From Lethocerus indicus (lineage: Eukaryota; Arthropoda; Insecta; Hemiptera; Belostomatidae): a stretch of DNA of 64,000 bases. The translations under genes were made by a program, and so were the position numbers. Below are positions 47,401 to 60,831 of the stretch, piece after piece; position 1 is the stretch's first letter, and each line of letters begins with the position of its first letter. Location: contig JACDQD010000003.1 in NCBI GenBank assembly GCA_019843655.1, positions 34,088,224 to 34,152,223 of the forward strand. The letters are read 5' to 3'. A model generated the notes under the pieces. That model did not search any database. It was not told the origin of the DNA and saw only the letters and a list, made by a program, of their open reading frames with translations.

Positions 47401-49805
47401 TCGGTCAAAAAATTGTGGAGACCGCACCCGTATTCTGTTGAAATTCTCCCTCATTTTCTATATATGTATATTTATATATTTATACATACATATAAATAAT
47501 CGTAGCCTAATAGGGAATATTTGCATAGTATATTCGAATGGTTTAAATTTAAAAAAATGTCTTTCGGTCAAAAAATTGTGGAGACCGCACCCGTATTCTG
47601 TTGAAATTCTCCCCTCATTTTCTATATATGTATATTTATATATTAATATATACATATAAATAATCGTAGCCTAATAGGGAATATTTGCAGAGTATTTTCG
47701 AATGGTTTAAATTTAAAAAAATGTCTTTCGGCCAAATAATTGTGGAGACCGCAACCATATTCTGTTGAAATTCTCCCTCATTTTCTATGTATATTTATAT
47801 ATTAATATACATACATATAAATAATCGTAGCCTAATAGGAATATTTATATTCGAATGGTTTAAATTTAACAAAATGTCTTTCGGTCAAAAATTGTGGAGA
47901 CACCCGTATTCTGTTGAAATTCTCCCTCATTTTCTATATGTATATTTATAATATATTATAAATAATCGTTTAATATTTATTCGAAATTTAACAAATCAAA
48001 AATTGTCGCACCATAGCCTAATAGGGAATATTTGCAGAGTATTTTCGAATGGTTTAAATTTAAAAAAATGTCTTTCGGTCAAAAATTGTGGAGACCACAC
48101 CCATATTCTGTTGAAATTCTCCTCATTTTCATATATGTATATTTATATATTTATATACATATAAATAATCGTACTAATAGGGAATATTGCAGAGTATATT
48201 CGAATGGTTTAAATTTCAAAATGTCTTTCGGTCAAAAATTGTGGAGACCACACCCGTATTCTGTTGAAATTCTCCCCTCATTTTCTATATATGTATATTT
48301 ATATATTTATACATACATATAAATAATCGTAGCCTAATAGGGAATATTTGCAGAGTATATTCGAATGGTTTAAATTTAACAAAATGTCTTTCGGTCAAAA
48401 AATTGTGGAGACCGCACCCGTATTCTGTTGAAATTCTCCCCTCATTTTCTATATATGTATATTTATATATTTATACATACATATAAATAATCGTAGCCTA
48501 ATAGGGAATATTTGCAGAGTATTTTCGAATGGTTTAAATTTAAAAAATGTCTTTCGGTCAAAAAATTGTGGAGACCGCACCCGTATTCTGTTGAAATTCT
48601 CCCCTCATTTTCTATATATGTATATTTATATATTTATACATACATATAAATAATCGTAGCCTAATAGGGAATATTTGCATAGTATATTCGAATGGTTTAA
48701 ATTTAAAAAAATGTCTTTCGGTCAAAAAATTGTGGAGACCGCACCCATATTCTGTTGAAATTCTCCCCTCATTTTCCATATATGTATATTTATATATTTA
48801 TACATACATATAAATAATCGTAGACTAATGGGGAATATTTGCAGAGTATATTCGAATGGTTTAAATTTAACAAAATGTCTTTCGGTCAAAAAATTGTGGA
48901 GACCGCACCCGTATTCTGTTGAAATTCAACCCTCATTTTCTATATATGTATATTTATATATTTATACATACATATAAATAATCGTAGCCTAATAGGGAAT
49001 ATTTGCAGAGTATATTCGAATGGTTTAAATTTAAAAAAATGTCTTTCGGTCAAAAAATTGTGGAGACCGCACCCGTATTCTGTTGAAATTCTCCCCTCAT
49101 TTTCTATATATGTATATTTATATATTTATATATACATATAAATAATCGTAGCCTAATAGGGAATATTTGCAGAGTATATTCGAATAAATTTCGTTCGTCA
49201 AAAATATTTGCAGACCCACCCGTATTCTGTTGAAATTCTCCCCTCATTTTCCATATATGTATATTTATATATTAATATATACATATAAATAATCGTAGCC
49301 TAATAGGGAATATTTGCAGAGTATTTTCGAATGGTTTAATTTTAAAAAAATGTCTTTCGGCCAAAAAATTGTGGAGACCGCAACCATATTCTGTTGAAAT
49401 TCTCCCCTCATTTTCCATATATGTATATTTATATATTAATATATACATATAAATAATCGTAGACTAATGGGGAATATATGCATAGTATATTCGAATGGTT
49501 TAAATTTAACAAAATGTCTTTCGGTCAAAAAATTGTGGAGACCGCACCCGTATTCTGTTGAAATTCTCCCCTCATTTTCTATATATGTATATTTATATAT
49601 TTATACATACATATAAATAATCGTAGCCTAAAAAAATGTTTGGGATCACAGCTATTTTCTGTAGAATTTGTCCCCCTATTTTCTATATATGTATATTTAT
49701 AAATACATATAAATAATCGTAGCCTAATAGGGAATTTTTACAGCGCATTTCCGAAAGGTTTAAATTTAAAAAATGTCTATCGGTCATAAAATTGTTGTGA
49801 CCGCA
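38452..49805. repeat. Tandem satellite array, ~162-bp monomer, roughly 70 copies
   Basis: Each monomer contains AATGTCTTTCGGTCAAAAAA, TTGTGGAGACCGCACCCG, ATTCTGTTGAAATTCTCC, ATATATGTATATTTATATAT, CATATAAATAATCGTAG and TTCGAATGGTTTAAATTTAA. Successive TTCTGTTGAA starts at 38591, 38751, 38913, 39072, 39236 and 39400 give periods of 159-164 bp. Two variable sites split monomers into types (GACTAATGGGG versus CCTAATAGGG; TTAATATATAC versus TTTATACATAC). It contains no gene; the frames running through it are repeat artefacts. Confidence 0.98.
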
Positions 49806-51891
49806 GGGGGGGGCGGGAAAGAGGAAAGAGCGGAAAAGGTTATGAAATATACAAAAAATATAGCGAGCGGGAGCGAGGGAAGGAGGGATGGGGGGGGGGT
49901 TGTACCGGGAAAATGTTTAATAAAGCTGTCGGAAAATTTATAGCGCGCTCGCCTAAGTTTGTTTCGGGCGTCCGTTCCCACCTGAGAGGCAACACGTAAT
50001 ATTATATAAGCGTGGACTTACCCCTCCCCCACGCCTACCCCACCTCCCGTGTTCTAAATTATGTAAATCGTCATAATACGCGGAAGGGCGTTTCAGTTCA
50101 AAGGGAAAAGATTCGTCCGTCGCCACCCCCGGCGATGGGGTGCATTAAACAAACTCAGTACTCTGAGTGCCGTAAAAATCCAGTCGGAAAATGTGAGCAA
50201 ATTTAAGCACAGTGAAAAATAATTTTTTAAAATTATTTTACAATCACCTTTTATTGCCTCAAGTACACCAAGTACAGCTCTTCAGGGCCGATGGCGTTTA
50301 AGCCGACATTGGGAGGGATAGCATAAGTGATTTGTACAGCTCGATATAAATGAAATTAATTTATTGGCGTTACCAGAATTTATCTTATAATAATAACAGT
50401 GAAACCAAAATTTATTCCGTCTGAGAATTTCGGTGTAATACAAACTCGAAAATTTCTGTTTCACCTCGCGTGTACTTTTCACCACGAATACTTTTCGAGC
50501 CCCACTTTATTTCTTCTTCTTTTTTTTTTATTTTTAATTCGGCTCCGAACGAGGAAATTGTCGATGTTTCCACTCGATAAATTGACGACAATAATCGATG
50601 CGTGGGCGTCGAGACCCCAATTGGTCTCGATTGGGATCGATATCGGCCGGCCTTACACAGAATAAGGCCTACGGACTTATTTTCTACGTTTTACTTGTAA
50701 TTTTCGAAGCCCAAATTGCCACTATAATAACGCCCGCACAGTCCCCACAACTCTCCTATCGTCGAAAGATCTCGAATCTATCAAAGAAATAATAATTATT
50801 TAAATTAAACTGGTTAGAAATTTTAAGTTCGTGACTGTATAAAACAAAAATTGGGGTAGTTGAAAAGTATTTAAGAGCTGTTGAATCCTGCCTATCCACG
50901 GTGAATTTTTGATTTTTGTAACGTTCACTTTTGTTCAATTAGATTGAGATTGGTTTTCTCCACAATTATTCAAACGAATTCCCCAATAGAACTAATGTTC
51001 TTCAATAGAAAATTAATGACATCAACAAAAGAAATAAAACTAAGTCACTGTTATCAGTCCAGGGCAAGAGAAACTTTTATTACAAACTCCTTGTAATCCG
51101 AAAATCTAAGCTTAATGACAATTTTAACGCGACTTAACTTCATTCAATTTTGTAGCAATTATAATTATTCAATGTGGTAAACGTTATAGTGCGGATACCG
51201 AAGAAATATGTTTCAAATTGATACGCGAATCTCCGAAAAAAAATAAGATTTTTTCTCATTTAAAGTAAGACACATAGTGTGTTTCACGGTACCTACTAAG
51301 GTACTAGGGTTTTGAAGGGGGGTACTAGGTACTAGGGGTTTGAATAACTGATAGGAAAAAAAGTACGAAGAAATTATTAAATAATGTTGTTATTAAAGCG
51401 GTTTCGTAATCAGTTTTAGCGCCATCGTTAGTAGCATCCTTGGATAGGCCCATTAGGGAAGTATTTGATTAAGGGAGTGTTCAGAAAGGGTTTGCATTGT
51501 GAGCACAAAAACCGATTCACGGACTGATCAGTCAGCCGTTTGAGAAGATCTCTTCGGCGCAGATCTCCGAACACTGTAGAAACAACAACTAACGGCCGAT
51601 CAACAACAATCAACCTAAAATCAACAACGAGAACAGTAGAAGGGCGCCAGTTAAAATCAATCAGCCCTCGCAAAATTAACAGACTCCTCCTACGCCCCCG
51701 TCTCGTCTAAACATCTCCGAAAACTGATTTTCGCCCAGGTGTAATTATACCGAATCGCCACTATCGCATGACTTCGTTAAGTTCCCTCGGCAAGCAGACT
51801 GGACTTGATAGGCGCCGGAGAAGCTTTGCGGAAAATTAAGATATAAAACGAAAAGACAGCGAGTTTAAACATTTCATTACGTACATTACCC
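49806..51891. other. Unassigned DNA right of the satellite
   Basis: It begins with a purine-rich stretch with G runs (49805-49905) and continues AT-rich. No recognisable exon. The frame at 51428-51673 (minus) is open but unlike any family I know. Confidence 0.45.
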
Positions 51892-52384
51892 CTGCTAGAC
51901 CGGTTCCGGCCCCTCGCCACCTTCAGTAGCGGTGTCAGTCACTTCGGATGTTTTTTGAGCATCCTCACAGCACTGTCACTGTCACTTGTACTGACACTAT
52001 ATCTTTCACCTTATTAACTAAATTTATAATTATATAGTATACAAAAAAAAATTCATGAAAGTCCTTTTTCACTATGGGAAATTTATACTAACCGCCGTAA
52101 TAGACTTCTTCAGCTGTTATACATTTAAACAAAAATATGTTTTCTGATAAAACAATTTATTGGCATCTCCTCGCGGTCACAAGCATCCTATTACTAATAA
52201 GGGGGAGATAAACATGTGGACTGCCGATGAATCATGACGTCGATGTTCTCTCTATTCAGTGTCTGTCAGACAGACAATTTGCATGACTAATCAACACATT
52301 ACGCAAAAACCCCACTGGGATAGCATCAGTACTGTTGGAGCGAGATACCGCTCACGATGGCGATAAGCCGAAACCGGTCTAGAT
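51892..52384. mobile_element. Foldback MITE copy 13, decayed, with insertion or long spacer
   Basis: The left arm is at 51892-52000 (GCTAGACCGGTTCCGGCC, TTCAGTAGCGGTGTCAGTC). A diverged right arm is at 52340-52384 (ACGATGGCGATAAGCCGAAA, CCGGTCTAG). The 340 bp between them is not the long-form core. Confidence 0.7.
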
Positions 52385-55357
52385 TCCCGCTGTGAGAGTG
52401 TAATTCCCCTACTTACTGTTAATACCTTAAATTGCAATACGCTTTGTTTGACACTTATTTTTTTGTGGAAAGGAACACGCGTACAATTCCGGAACTTCTA
52501 TTTCAAGCAGCCGCGGTTGCTCTATGGGATATATGTTTCAAAATAGACAAAGTCGGATAAAATACTTTCGAACACATAAAACTTACGCAAAAAGTTTCCC
52601 GAAGTTGAACAAACAATGTAAACCAATGGGCTACTTAAAAACGTAAAAATACGCCTTAGTCACTCCAGCGATAATACGTTAGCGGACCACAATGTGTTGT
52701 AGTTTAATTCAACTAAATATTATCGCTAACTAATCAGTCGGACCCCGATGTAGTAATCAGTAAGGGTTCTGAAACGTCGCTCCCAATGAAAGTGGTTTCC
52801 GAAAAAATTGCAGGTGGTCAACCCCCATAAAGCGAGGTACTTCCTACAGAACAGATAACGGATAATTCAAGTTCCGAAACGTCCGCTCATTAAGTAAATT
52901 GATAAATATTGATGGCGGAAAGTGTAGAGCGGGGCAATTTTTTTTGGTCCGTCAGATTTTAGAAAATAATTAGGGCCCCCCCCACCCACCGAAATATACA
53001 AATTACCTCGAGGGTAATTCGATAGGGCCATAGGGAAAATGTGTATAATGTCGAGGGTTCGGGTAAATCGACTCCCCTCCCCGTTCGTTATCCAGGACGG
53101 AATAAACGACGGGGCGGCCACGACCGAAATGCCGGACCCGAAACGGGCCATGAATAATAACGCGCCACCCACTTATTCTTATTCCCTCTTCTCCGCCTTC
53201 CTCCGGGAGCCTATCCCTCTTTCGCCTAATGGAACGTCGAGCGGGAGGATGGGGGGGGAGAGAGAGAGGGGAAAAAACGGGATACAAATACGGGGCCGAA
53301 ACAGATGGTCGGTGGGCCGGGTCACGTCCAATACCACAGAACCCCGCCCTATATATACAATGGGCCGCGGGCTACTTTACCAGAAATAAATGGTACGGTT
53401 GAAAAAATGACGAAAATTTTGTAAAAGAAAAAAATTTTATGGGGGATCATGAAGTGATACGGAAGAATTGGACGTGGAAGAAATCGAAAATCACTTTTCA
53501 ACGGGCGACTGTAGAAATGAAGTTTAAGAATTGACGTGCGGAGGTTTAAGCGCGACCGGAACTTGAATTGTCACCGACTGGCTTCCTCAGTCGTCCCGTG
53601 TTGGAGACTCGAACCCTGATGTTGGAACCGGTAAAAGTTCCGAAACGTCGCAAGCGGAGAACACCCTAGGGGAGGGTCCCTTTCAATTGAGCCCACTCGG
53701 GGGGTAGGGCTCGTAAACCGCATTCCCACAGGTACCACCCCCCAGGACCCTTCTTCGACAATTACCCTTTGAAAACGATATTCGGTAAGAAAAAAAATAC
53801 ATAAATAGACAAAAAAAACCCGAGGGCCGAATATATAAACGGCTAATCGTCGGAATTTATTCAGGCGTCAGCGGCTGGGCCTGTTATTGCCCCCCCCCCT
53901 CTAATCCTCCAACCTCTTGCCCAGTCACGTAACCTCTCAGGGACATGTTCAAATTTGGATTACAGTCGCCGGGAGGAAGCGATGAATTAACACGCGTTTA
54001 ACGTCACTTAAAGGGCCCGGATTAGAAGCAGAATTATATAAGCTGTCTTTAGTACTTCGCGGCGTTGAGACTTTAAGCGTAAACGGATCGGATGAGTCGG
54101 AGATGGAATTTCCGGAAACTGCTTCGAAATGGTTCAAATCAGGCGGACGGGCAAATATTATTAATTTCTGATAATACTGCAAAACATAAAAACACAGACA
54201 AAAACCACCGAGGCCATCCAACGCTGCTCGCGTCCAGAGATTCAGATCGAAGGTCCTTCCAATCATCCTCAATGCGACCAGTCATAAAATCCAGGTTTCC
54301 CGAATTTCATAAAATAAGAAAGTTTTAAACAAAGTGCCGCCTCACTTTTCAGGTAGAGCACAGTATACCAAAAAATTCCCGTTATCAGTCGGCAGGGCAA
54401 ACATTTATCAACTCATCTCGTTCTTATCTCCATTAACAGAGTTTTATTTTAAATCTTAAGTCATATAATGTTGGAACTAACGTTCAAATTCCAAGAATTG
54501 CGACAGCCTAATAGTTTTTTAACGTCATCAACCTACATTACGGTGGCGTGAGCCGTGGAGGATTCCAAGGCTTTATTTTTTCCCCGTCCGACCTCTCGAA
54601 GTCATCTGTTTTTTTTTTTTCAACAACTTACGCCCGTATAAAAGTCCAGAAAAAGAACTAGCTCTATTTTGACTAAAAGGTTGCCGATATTGTTTACCGG
54701 AGTTATAGGACGGCGGAGAGGGTCGTTGTAAACTATTAACAGCAGGGGTGGGTGTGCGGGTGGCTAAGCCCACCTGTGAACAACCCCTATTAGCTATTAG
54801 TGGCGGCCACCTGGGTAGCCCCGTTCGGAATATTCCGATGAGGAAGCCCCCTCAAGTCTCAAGATCCGATATCCCCGGCGCGGACTTCACGTATCCCGTA
54901 TCGACAATTTGAGATATAGGAAAAACTTCTTAATTAAGTGAATTATCGTCGTGAATATCGTCTTCAATGAACCTTCGAGCTATCAACAATTCCAAAATAT
55001 TTATTTTAGTTGAGCGCAATGAGGTGTCAACAGTTATGCCCCCGGATTTGAAATATTTGATTGTTATAAGGTTTGTAGAATAGATTTGTCCCGCGTATAG
55101 GAAAGTTTATTACTTTTTCCACAAGTAGTGATTTACTGCCCAGAATTTAATTCAATTTATTGCCGGGGTAATATTTCATATGTCAATTCGGTATGTCCTC
55201 TTATTAATCCGCTTAGAATACCTTCTAATCCGGTTGTCCACATTTTATTTTTAATTGCGCGAAAACGACGGCCGACAGCGCGCGTATAGCACCCGAAAAT
55301 GTTATTTCGGTGTTATTTATGAGATGGTTTAAAGAAAACGTTAAAAATAAGTTTAAG
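52385..55357. other. Unassigned stretch with GC-rich island
   Basis: 53040-53380 and 53660-53760 are GC-rich with long overlapping frames on both strands and no recognisable product. TTCCGAAACGTC-type motifs occur at 52870-52882 and 53634-53650. I see no splice-supported exon. Confidence 0.45.
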
Positions 55358-55693
55358 ATACCTGTTTTGTGGTCTGCGAGGGGTTGGAATACGGTAGGTT
55401 TGTGGTGTTTCAGTCTCCTCTCGCCGATTTGGTCTTTTGCCAGACCGGTTTCGGCCGCTCGCCATCTTCAGTAGCGGTGTCAGTCCCTGTTGGCACTTTG
55501 GATGTTTTGCGAGCATCCTGACTGCACTGTCACTGTGTCACTTGTACTGTCCAAGTGTACTGTACTGTACAGTGAGCATGCCCAAGAAACTTCCGAAGTG
55601 ACTCAACACCGCTACTGAAGATGGCGAGCGGCCGAAACCGGTCCAGCAAAAGACCAAATCAGCGAGAGGAGACAGAAACACCGCAAACCTGCG
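55358..55693. mobile_element. Foldback MITE copy 14
   Basis: Both outer ends and both arms are present: CCTGTTTTGTGGTCTGCGAG at left and GCGAGAGGAGACAGAAACAC at right, with CACCGCTACTGAAGATGGCG in the right arm. Confidence 0.92.
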
Positions 55694-57570
55694 TTAGAAA
55701 TAAGAGTAATACTGCGGCGGTCAACGCTGATAGCGACCGTACTTCCGGTCCCGTCCGACGTATATTTCCGCGGGGCTTAATTGCGCACCTGAGACGTCGC
55801 TGTAATGAACACACCCCCGCCGACGAGTTAATGCAATTTGGGTATTACAAGGGTGGCCTGGGTGGTAAGAGAGCGGAGGTACGGAGGGGTGAGTTTACAG
55901 AAACAATAACAATGGGGGGCTCGCTAATTTCCACAGAATTTATGGGCAATCTCGCCTACTCGGAGAAGGGTGGAGAATTTCGAGGTACCCCACCAGGGTG
56001 AATCAATCCTCTTAGCGCCAACCCCAAACCCGGGTAATTGGGAATTAACTCCGGGTAAAACCCCACCCGCAAATATTATCAATCGAACAACAAGTGAGCT
56101 GGCTCTCATCTTTGAAACAGTACGCACGTATTGTTGCACGTACGTCCAGATCCTATTTAGAAACTCGAGAAATCGTACAAGTTCTTAGCAGTACTAGGTC
56201 CAAAATGAGTAACCCAAACCCACGGGCCGGCTTGAGCGTTGTCAACGGAGCATTACTGTAAATGAAGTAATCAATCTCATTTTTCTGTTATATTTCTGTA
56301 CCGCAATATCGCGAACAATCGCGACCTTAAGACCTGTACTCAGGGTACCTTCAATCCCCATTTCTTCAGGAGTTGTTTTTTTAATTGCCACTGTCCGAAA
56401 GGTTTACACTATTTAAACGTCCAGCAACGGTAAACGGTAAATGAAGGAAAAAAACAAAAATTGCGCCAGAACCGCTAATATTTACTCTAGAGCCGATTCG
56501 CACATACTGCAACTCTCGCTATAAATTAACTGTATTATCTGAATTTATTAAAAATATAACAAAAAAAAGTTAACTTATTTATGTATAATGCAATATACAG
56601 AAGGCGCTTTTGTATTAAAATAGAGTTTATACGTTCCTGTTAAATAAAGAAAACAACAAAACGTGTTAAAGATACTCGAAATAATCTAGACTTTATTGGT
56701 TTTGTCGAACGTGAAATTTTAACTGAGTGGCGACCGACACTGGCAATATTGAATTGAAAATAATAAATTCGTATACACGTCGCAATATTTCGAAAAATAT
56801 ATACAGGTGTGCGTTGAATAATGTTTAAATGTAAATTAATATCCACAGTTTATCGATATTTTCTAAACACATTAACCGAAGAGTTATGAAATTCAAATAT
56901 CAAGCAGGATCACAAAGCCCCAGTTTGCGAGCGTTGTGTGTTCCAACACTGTCTATACATATGTACGCACGTAGCGCCAATTAATATGTTTTTTATTTCC
57001 GTTTGTCCGTCTGTTTTTTCAACCACGGTTCATCAACCCCGGATCACATGCACACAAACACACACACACATGAGCCCGAAGAGAAGAAGTGTACGATTAC
57101 GAGGGCCACAGAGAGCTTGCTGAAAGAAGAAAAAACGATCTTCCCCATTGCAAAGATTGGCCCATCATCTCGACTCTCGAAGAATAACAATGTCGTCGAT
57201 TATAATTCTCAACTTTGAAACGTTCTAGAAACCTTTCTTCCTTAAAATTTCATTCCTGAATAGACCGGAATGTTACTATAGTAGACAACGGCTAGAAGAT
57301 CACACTTACGGACGAGAACGATGATGGTCGGTACATCTTTGTTGTACCTGTACCTTCCTGAACTTCCATTTCATTCTGCTAACCTACAGAAATTCCACAA
57401 TTCTCCCTAATAATGTTGTTGCACAGGATTCACCATTGAAATATACAGCCAATATAATAGACCTAAGATCGCGTTTTGCTTCTCAACAATTAGTTTGTTA
57501 ATAATTCTGGATAATTAAACGGTGCGGGCGTTGATCAAAACACGGTTATAACGACAAATATCAGGATTAT
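55694..57570. other. Unassigned stretch
   Basis: GC-rich to about 56200, then AT-rich, with a short CA-rich run at 57050-57070. No exon recognised. Confidence 0.45.
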
Positions 57571-57878
57571 ACCGTAGGTTTGTGGTGTTTCTGTCTCCTC
57601 TCGCTGTTTTGGTCTTTTGCTAGACCGGTTTCGGCCGCTCGCCATCTTCAGTAGCGGTGTTAGTCAGATTGGATGTTTCTTGGGCATCCTCACTGTTCAG
57701 TACAGTACAATTGGACAGTGCAAGCGACAGTGACAGTGCAGTGAGGACGCCCAAAAAACATCCAATCTGATTAACACCGCTACTGAAGATGGCGAGCGGC
57801 CATCAGCGAGAGGAGACAGAAACACCACAAACCTACGGTATTCCAACCCATCGCAGACCACAAAACAGGTATGTTAAA
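57571..57878. mobile_element. Foldback MITE copy 15 with candidate 10-bp target duplication
   Basis: It has strong inverted arms and a complete right end (CTACGGTATTCCAACCCATC, GCAGACCACAAAACAGG). TCAGGATTAT occurs immediately left (57561-57570) and right (57879-57888), which may be a target-site duplication. Confidence 0.9.
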
Positions 57879-60523
57879 TCAGGATTATAATTTATTTTTT
57901 ACAGCCGCCTATAAAACGTAATTAGGCCCTCGTGCCGCTATGTGGCGATCTCACGTCATTTCGAAGTACCATCGGGATTAGGTTAACTTCTCAGTTTCTT
58001 TACACAACAGTTTAATTGTACTTAATTATACGTTCTTATCTCGCTGCGTTTGGCGTCCCCCCCCCACCGCACCCAAGAGGTTTCCAGGTGGGATAATATT
58101 AAAGGGGATTTGAAGGGAAACACAACAACCCCGTGTCGGAGGGCAATGAACCGAACCGTCGGAGGGAGGGGGGGCGCTGAAGGAGGAAGAGGATGAGAGG
58201 AAAAGGAGAGAGGGGGCAATAATGAAAAGCGACGCGAAAAAAGGATATTCCCGCAAGGAAAATCGTCCAGTAGGGGGCGGGGGTGGAGGCTCTCGATTGC
58301 ATAAGAGGATTTGGTGTAAATCCCGCGATATTAGAATCGCGTCCACCCCCAGTCAAGTAAATTAACTTTTAACAAGCATAAAGGGCGAGGAGGAGGAGGA
58401 GGAGGAGGAGGATGAGGGAGTGCTCGGAGGAGATAGCGGCTATCTGTGTAGGCCTCGCAATCCCCGCGAAACTCCACCCCCTTCCACCCACGAAACGGGA
58501 TATATATACTCGTCGTCAAACCGGCAAATAATAATAATAATAAGGGCGTGGGGGAGGGGGAGGACCGTCCCCTAATGAAAACCGGGGATTTATAACTCAA
58601 TTTCAAGTTTAAACCGTTAAAACTCTGATTACAATTAAAACTTTCTTCGCTAAGAGGAGTACGCCCAGCACCTGAGGTTTCGCATGGCTTCGGGTTAAAA
58701 AAAAAGGGTTCTTTACAACCTTTGGGAAATAATACATCAAACAAGGAGCAGAGGACTAGAGGAGAGCGGGCATACTTTTCGCCCTACTGTTTTTTAAGGG
58801 CTAAACATCGAATTAGGAATTCATTTTCTCTCGACCCGAATATATTTTGTCCGCATTGAAAACCCACTGAGCTACCGAACTTAATTCAATTTTTTGTCAG
58901 ATTAACTTATTTTTTAAAGAATTTAAGGCACGTTTTTCATACGGTCGCTCCATGAAGCAAAATATCCAGAACGGGTTTCAGAATAAATAGTATAAAGCAC
59001 GGTCCATTGTCCTTTTGATCCATGAACAATAACTCTGATATTCTGTAAAATATGTCAACTTTTATTGTTTATAGCTAATGAAGATGGTCTGAATTTAAAT
59101 TCAAACCATTTGTCCCCCCTTTATTACAGTCTTTAGAGTACAAATAAAGTCGTTAATCTAGATGATTTTGAAAATTATTTTTATCGCGAAATTTCGTTTC
59201 GATAGTAATGATGCGAATACAACAAAAAATAGTGTTAATATAATTATTAGTATATTTTGTCCCGGTTGAAACATCTTATAGCGGGATCTTCGTGCTTTAA
59301 GTTGGGAGGGGGGCCCCGGGATGAAACTTCGTTTCGGTCCCCTCCGCTCGGTGAAAACGCCGATGAAAACGATCCCGGAAGTAAATTAAGTTTCGGGAGC
59401 GGAAGCGGGGGGGGGGAGGGAGGAGAGGCGTGCTTACAGGAGATAGCGAAGCCCCTGCGAGAACCGCGGGTAGAAACCACCTGTATGTTGCCCACCCGAG
59501 GGATTCGCGCCCTTTCAACTTTCCCACACCCCGTGGATCCCTCTCGACTGTAGCCACCCCGCGGAATTATTGAATAGAAAGATTTATAACTTAATTTCGA
59601 AGTTCGAAGCCCCCGCGGCGCGGAGGGAGCATCCCCTTTTACGGGAAGTGGTTGGCGAAGTTGCGAGGACTTCCAGGCCTCGTTTATACACAACACCGCT
59701 TGCGAAATATAAATTTTCATCGCGATTTTGTTTAAATATCTCGTGTAATATCCGCATAAAAAAATACGAAACAATTTCCTGTGTTTAAACTATAATTTCT
59801 ATTTACCTCAGGTCCGAATGCAGTGTGCGGCTCTTAAAAATAGTACAGTATCGTTACACGCTCCAATTCATACCTGGAACAGAGAAGAAACGTTGTTAGC
59901 GCACGGAGCACTTGTGCCGAACGTCAATGAAATAATAATAGCTCATTGTTTGAACATCAGTTGCCGTACACGCGTGTATATCAAAGCGTACGAATGTACA
60001 TCGGCTTGGTACACTGTGACGCCGAACCGAGAATGACGAGCTTTGCTTAATCGGTCCAATAAACAGAGCATTAAGAAAGTTTACTGTTCACTTTTAGATT
60101 GGTTTACGCTAGAGTGTTTGAAAGCTATGCAAATTCTGATTAAGATTGAATTCAGGACAGTTCGGTTTAAGGAATAACGATTTAACCTTCCAAATCTTGA
60201 ACCCAGCGAATCTTCCCTTAAGAACATGTTTCCTCCGTTCCGAGCAAAGCATATACAACACACATACACAATATAGAAACAGGTGTAAGTTTGAAACGTA
60301 GTGTACAATTTTACAATATTTTGATATGTATCATTTCAAATTCACGATTTCCTACGATTGCTGGCCGATAAACTGGAACTTGCCAAATCCTTGGAAAGTT
60401 TACCGCTATATTTCTATTTTTATAAGAACCATAGCGGCTGAAAGGTCGTCGACACTGGGAAGCTCAGGTGCCGGAACAAAACTGATAACAAACCGCCCTA
60501 AAGAATAGAAATGAGGTTCCCAG

Positions 60524-60573
<50 letters not shown>
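60524..60573. repeat. (AT)n microsatellite
   Basis: About 50 bp of TA dinucleotides. Confidence 0.95.
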
Positions 60574-60577
<4 letters not shown>

Positions 60578-60752
60578 GTGTCGGGTGAGCGGCCTCTGGA
60601 TGACAGGGAAACGCACTTAGCCGCCCTTTGTCAACTTTGCCCAGGCACTTACTTACCTGGGCCCGAGTGTTCCCCATTTACCACCCCGGGGTTGGTCAAC
60701 ATTGCAAATTATTACTGTTCTCCGACAACACACACACGGCATTAGCTCTTAA

Positions 60753-60831
60753 TTCTCTCTCTCTCTCTCTCTGAGAGAGAAAGGAGGAGGAGCAGAGAGG
60801 GAAGGAGGAGAGGAGAGAGAGAGAGGGTGCA
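60753..60831. repeat. (CT)n-(GA)n purine/pyrimidine tract
   Basis: A CT run switches directly to a GA run, so the junction is self-complementary. A GA/GGA-rich stretch follows to 60828. Confidence 0.9.

Noticed and set aside
38875..48322. Dozens of 60-124 residue frames with MSFGQK..., MYILIYKYTY... motifs on both strands
   Set aside because: They are the satellite monomer read in frames that stay open across one or two units; single-base length changes break every one of them.
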